A DNA stretch of 16,311 bases from an uncultured Eubacteriales bacterium (GTDB taxonomy: Bacteria > Bacillota > Clostridia > Lachnospirales > Lachnospiraceae): contig ONVB01000364.1 in the NCBI GenBank assembly GCA_900321145.1, forward strand, positions 1 to 16,311. The letters are read 5' to 3'. Shown here piece by piece: positions 15,565 to 16,311 of the stretch (position 1 is the stretch's first letter; every line of letters starts with the position of its first letter). Position numbers and translations under genes: made by a program. The notes below the pieces were generated by a model. That model was not told the origin of the DNA. It did not search any database and saw only the letters and a list, made by a program, of their open reading frames with translations.

Positions 15565-16311
15565 CTACACTCCTCTTCTTCGCTTTTCATCCGCAAGCCT
15601 TCTCGAAAGCTTATCATATACCTTATCCGTTATCGCATCCACCTGGCCGCGCACGGTTCTGGCAACCGCCTCGGTAATATCATAATTCTCCTGAGTAAAG
15701 GTACTTTTTTCTATATTATTTACCACAGTACTCTTCTCTGTTACATTGTTATTGACTATGGTATCTATACGCTCTGTCTGCTGATCTATCCTTCTGTTCT
15801 GATTGACTATCTCTTCTAAGAGTTCTTCGTCTATCTGTGTATCCTGAACCTTATGTATAAGAGAAAGCTTCTCCGCCGGTCTCTCATCAACTAAGATTCC
15901 CGGTTCCTTACGCCTTAATTCTCTCACAGTCTCAGTCACAGTTTCAGTCACAGTTTCGGTATTTTTTTGAATTATTTCGCGTTCGGCCGCTTTTCTTTGC
16001 TCTTCTTTTGCTGCATTTGCGGCCTCAACCCTCTTTATGTCCCTTTCGAGCTCTATAAAATTATCTCTTCGTACAAGATTGGTCTCTATAAACCTTTCGG
16101 GACGCTCTACATATTCTCTTACCAGGTTTAAGGCTCTCTGGTCGCCTTCTTCGAGAAGAGACTCTCTTGCAGTCTCCAGATCTCTTTCACGCGCTTTACT
16201 CTGCCTGTCCTCAGCCTTAGCTTCTCTCAAGAACTGAACCGGACTTTCGAGAGCCTTTAAGCTGTCGCTCAACTGTCTCTTTCTCTGATTTTCCCTCGGA
16301 ACCTCACGATA
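15565..16311 (-). CDS. Coiled-coil hypothetical protein, 5' end probably beyond window
   Basis: No family recognised. The frame is open to the window edge, giving 248 visible residues. A TTG at 16272 could start a 235-residue protein, but its upstream sequence lacks a clear ribosome binding site and the frame continues as YREVPRENQRKRQ, so the gene is more likely truncated. The protein is highly charged and helical: Arg/Glu-rich heptad-like sequence (about 10-115), three TETV units from a 12-base tandem repeat, a Pro-containing break (KEPGILVDERP), a second helix (IDEELLEEIVNQNRRIDQQT) and an Asn/Val/Thr stretch with two related EKSTV/EKSTF units. The end is basic (RRLADEKRRRGV). No signal peptide or membrane segment is seen. 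Its place before the tube-like genes suggests a CIS structural, scaffold or chaperone role, by context only. Confidence 0.6.
   Translation of the reverse strand, partial: YREVPRENQRKRQLSDSLKALESPVQFLREAKAEDRQSKARERDLETARESLLEEGDQRALNLVREYVERPERFIETNLVRRDNFIELERDIKRVEAANAAKEEQRKAAEREIIQKNTETVTETVTETVRELRRKEPGILVDERPAEKLSLIHKVQDTQIDEELLEEIVNQNRRIDQQTERIDTIVNNNVTEKSTVVNNIEKSTFTQENYDITEAVARTVRGQVDAITDKVYDKLSRRLADEKRRRGV
15925..15960 (-). repeat. Three tandem 12-base repeats encoding TETV
   Basis: Plus-strand units CACAGTCTCAGT, CACAGTTTCAGT and CACAGTTTCGGT run without gaps. On the coding strand each gives Thr-Glu-Thr-Val. They lie inside the coiled-coil gene and keep the reading frame. Confidence 0.9.

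Noticed and set aside
1..16311. R-type tailocin or complete prophage
   Set aside because: No integrase, capsid, terminase, holin or lysin is seen, and the AAA+ ATPase plus two large J-type proteins and Afp7-like proteins fit the CIS type. Flanking sequence could still change details.
1..16311. CRISPR array, tRNA, rRNA, insertion sequence or attachment site
   Set aside because: No regularly spaced repeats, transposase, RNA gene or duplicated ends were seen; almost all of the window is coding.

Overview
The window holds most of a contractile injection system (CIS) operon: a phage-tail-like, baseplate-bearing particle of the Afp/PVC/MAC family rather than an ordinary prophage or R-type tailocin. 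The evidence is the combination of two Afp7-like CIS tube/baseplate proteins, a gpD-like hub, a gpV-like spike, a gp25-like protein, two very different baseplate-J-type proteins (Afp11/Afp12-like), a P2 gpI-like tail protein and an Afp15-like AAA+ ATPase. All genes lie on the minus strand and are read from high to low coordinates. Strong AGGAGG-type ribosome binding sites, frequent Lys/Glu/Tyr/Ile, balanced base composition and two TTG starts suggest a Gram-positive Firmicute, probably a Clostridia/Lachnospiraceae member. That taxonomy is inference; no marker gene is present.

Layout in transcription order. (1) 16311-15565: an unrecognised coiled-coil protein, open at the window edge. (2) 15558-14653 and 14625-12451: two divergent CIS tube/Afp7-like proteins. 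The second carries a long C-terminal extension of about 450 residues, with a Gly/Ala-rich hydrophobic stretch, two charged helical stretches, an Asp-rich tract and a Gly-rich tail. (3) 12447-11128 hub, 11126-10305 spike, 10291-9833 gp25-like, 9867-6832 and 6820-4718 baseplate wedge proteins, 4703-3627 tail protein I: a tightly packed baseplate block. (4) After a 73-base AT-rich gap, 3553-3254 encodes a single-domain STAS protein and 3220-2264 a two-TM, coiled-coil, HATPase_c protein. (5) 2233-1982: a small orphan protein. (6) 1915-1: the AAA+ ATPase, cut by the left edge just before its Walker A motif.

How they fit together. The hub and spike form the tip, gp25 and the two J-type proteins the wedges, the tube-like proteins link the baseplate to the inner tube, and the ATPase probably acts in assembly or length control. 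The STAS/HATPase pair inside the operon is the most unusual part. It looks like a partner-switch or membrane-sensing module that could couple assembly, anchoring or firing of the particle to a signal. Sheath and tube genes, a tape measure, a tail terminator, tail fibres and cargo toxins are not in this window and would be expected beyond either edge.
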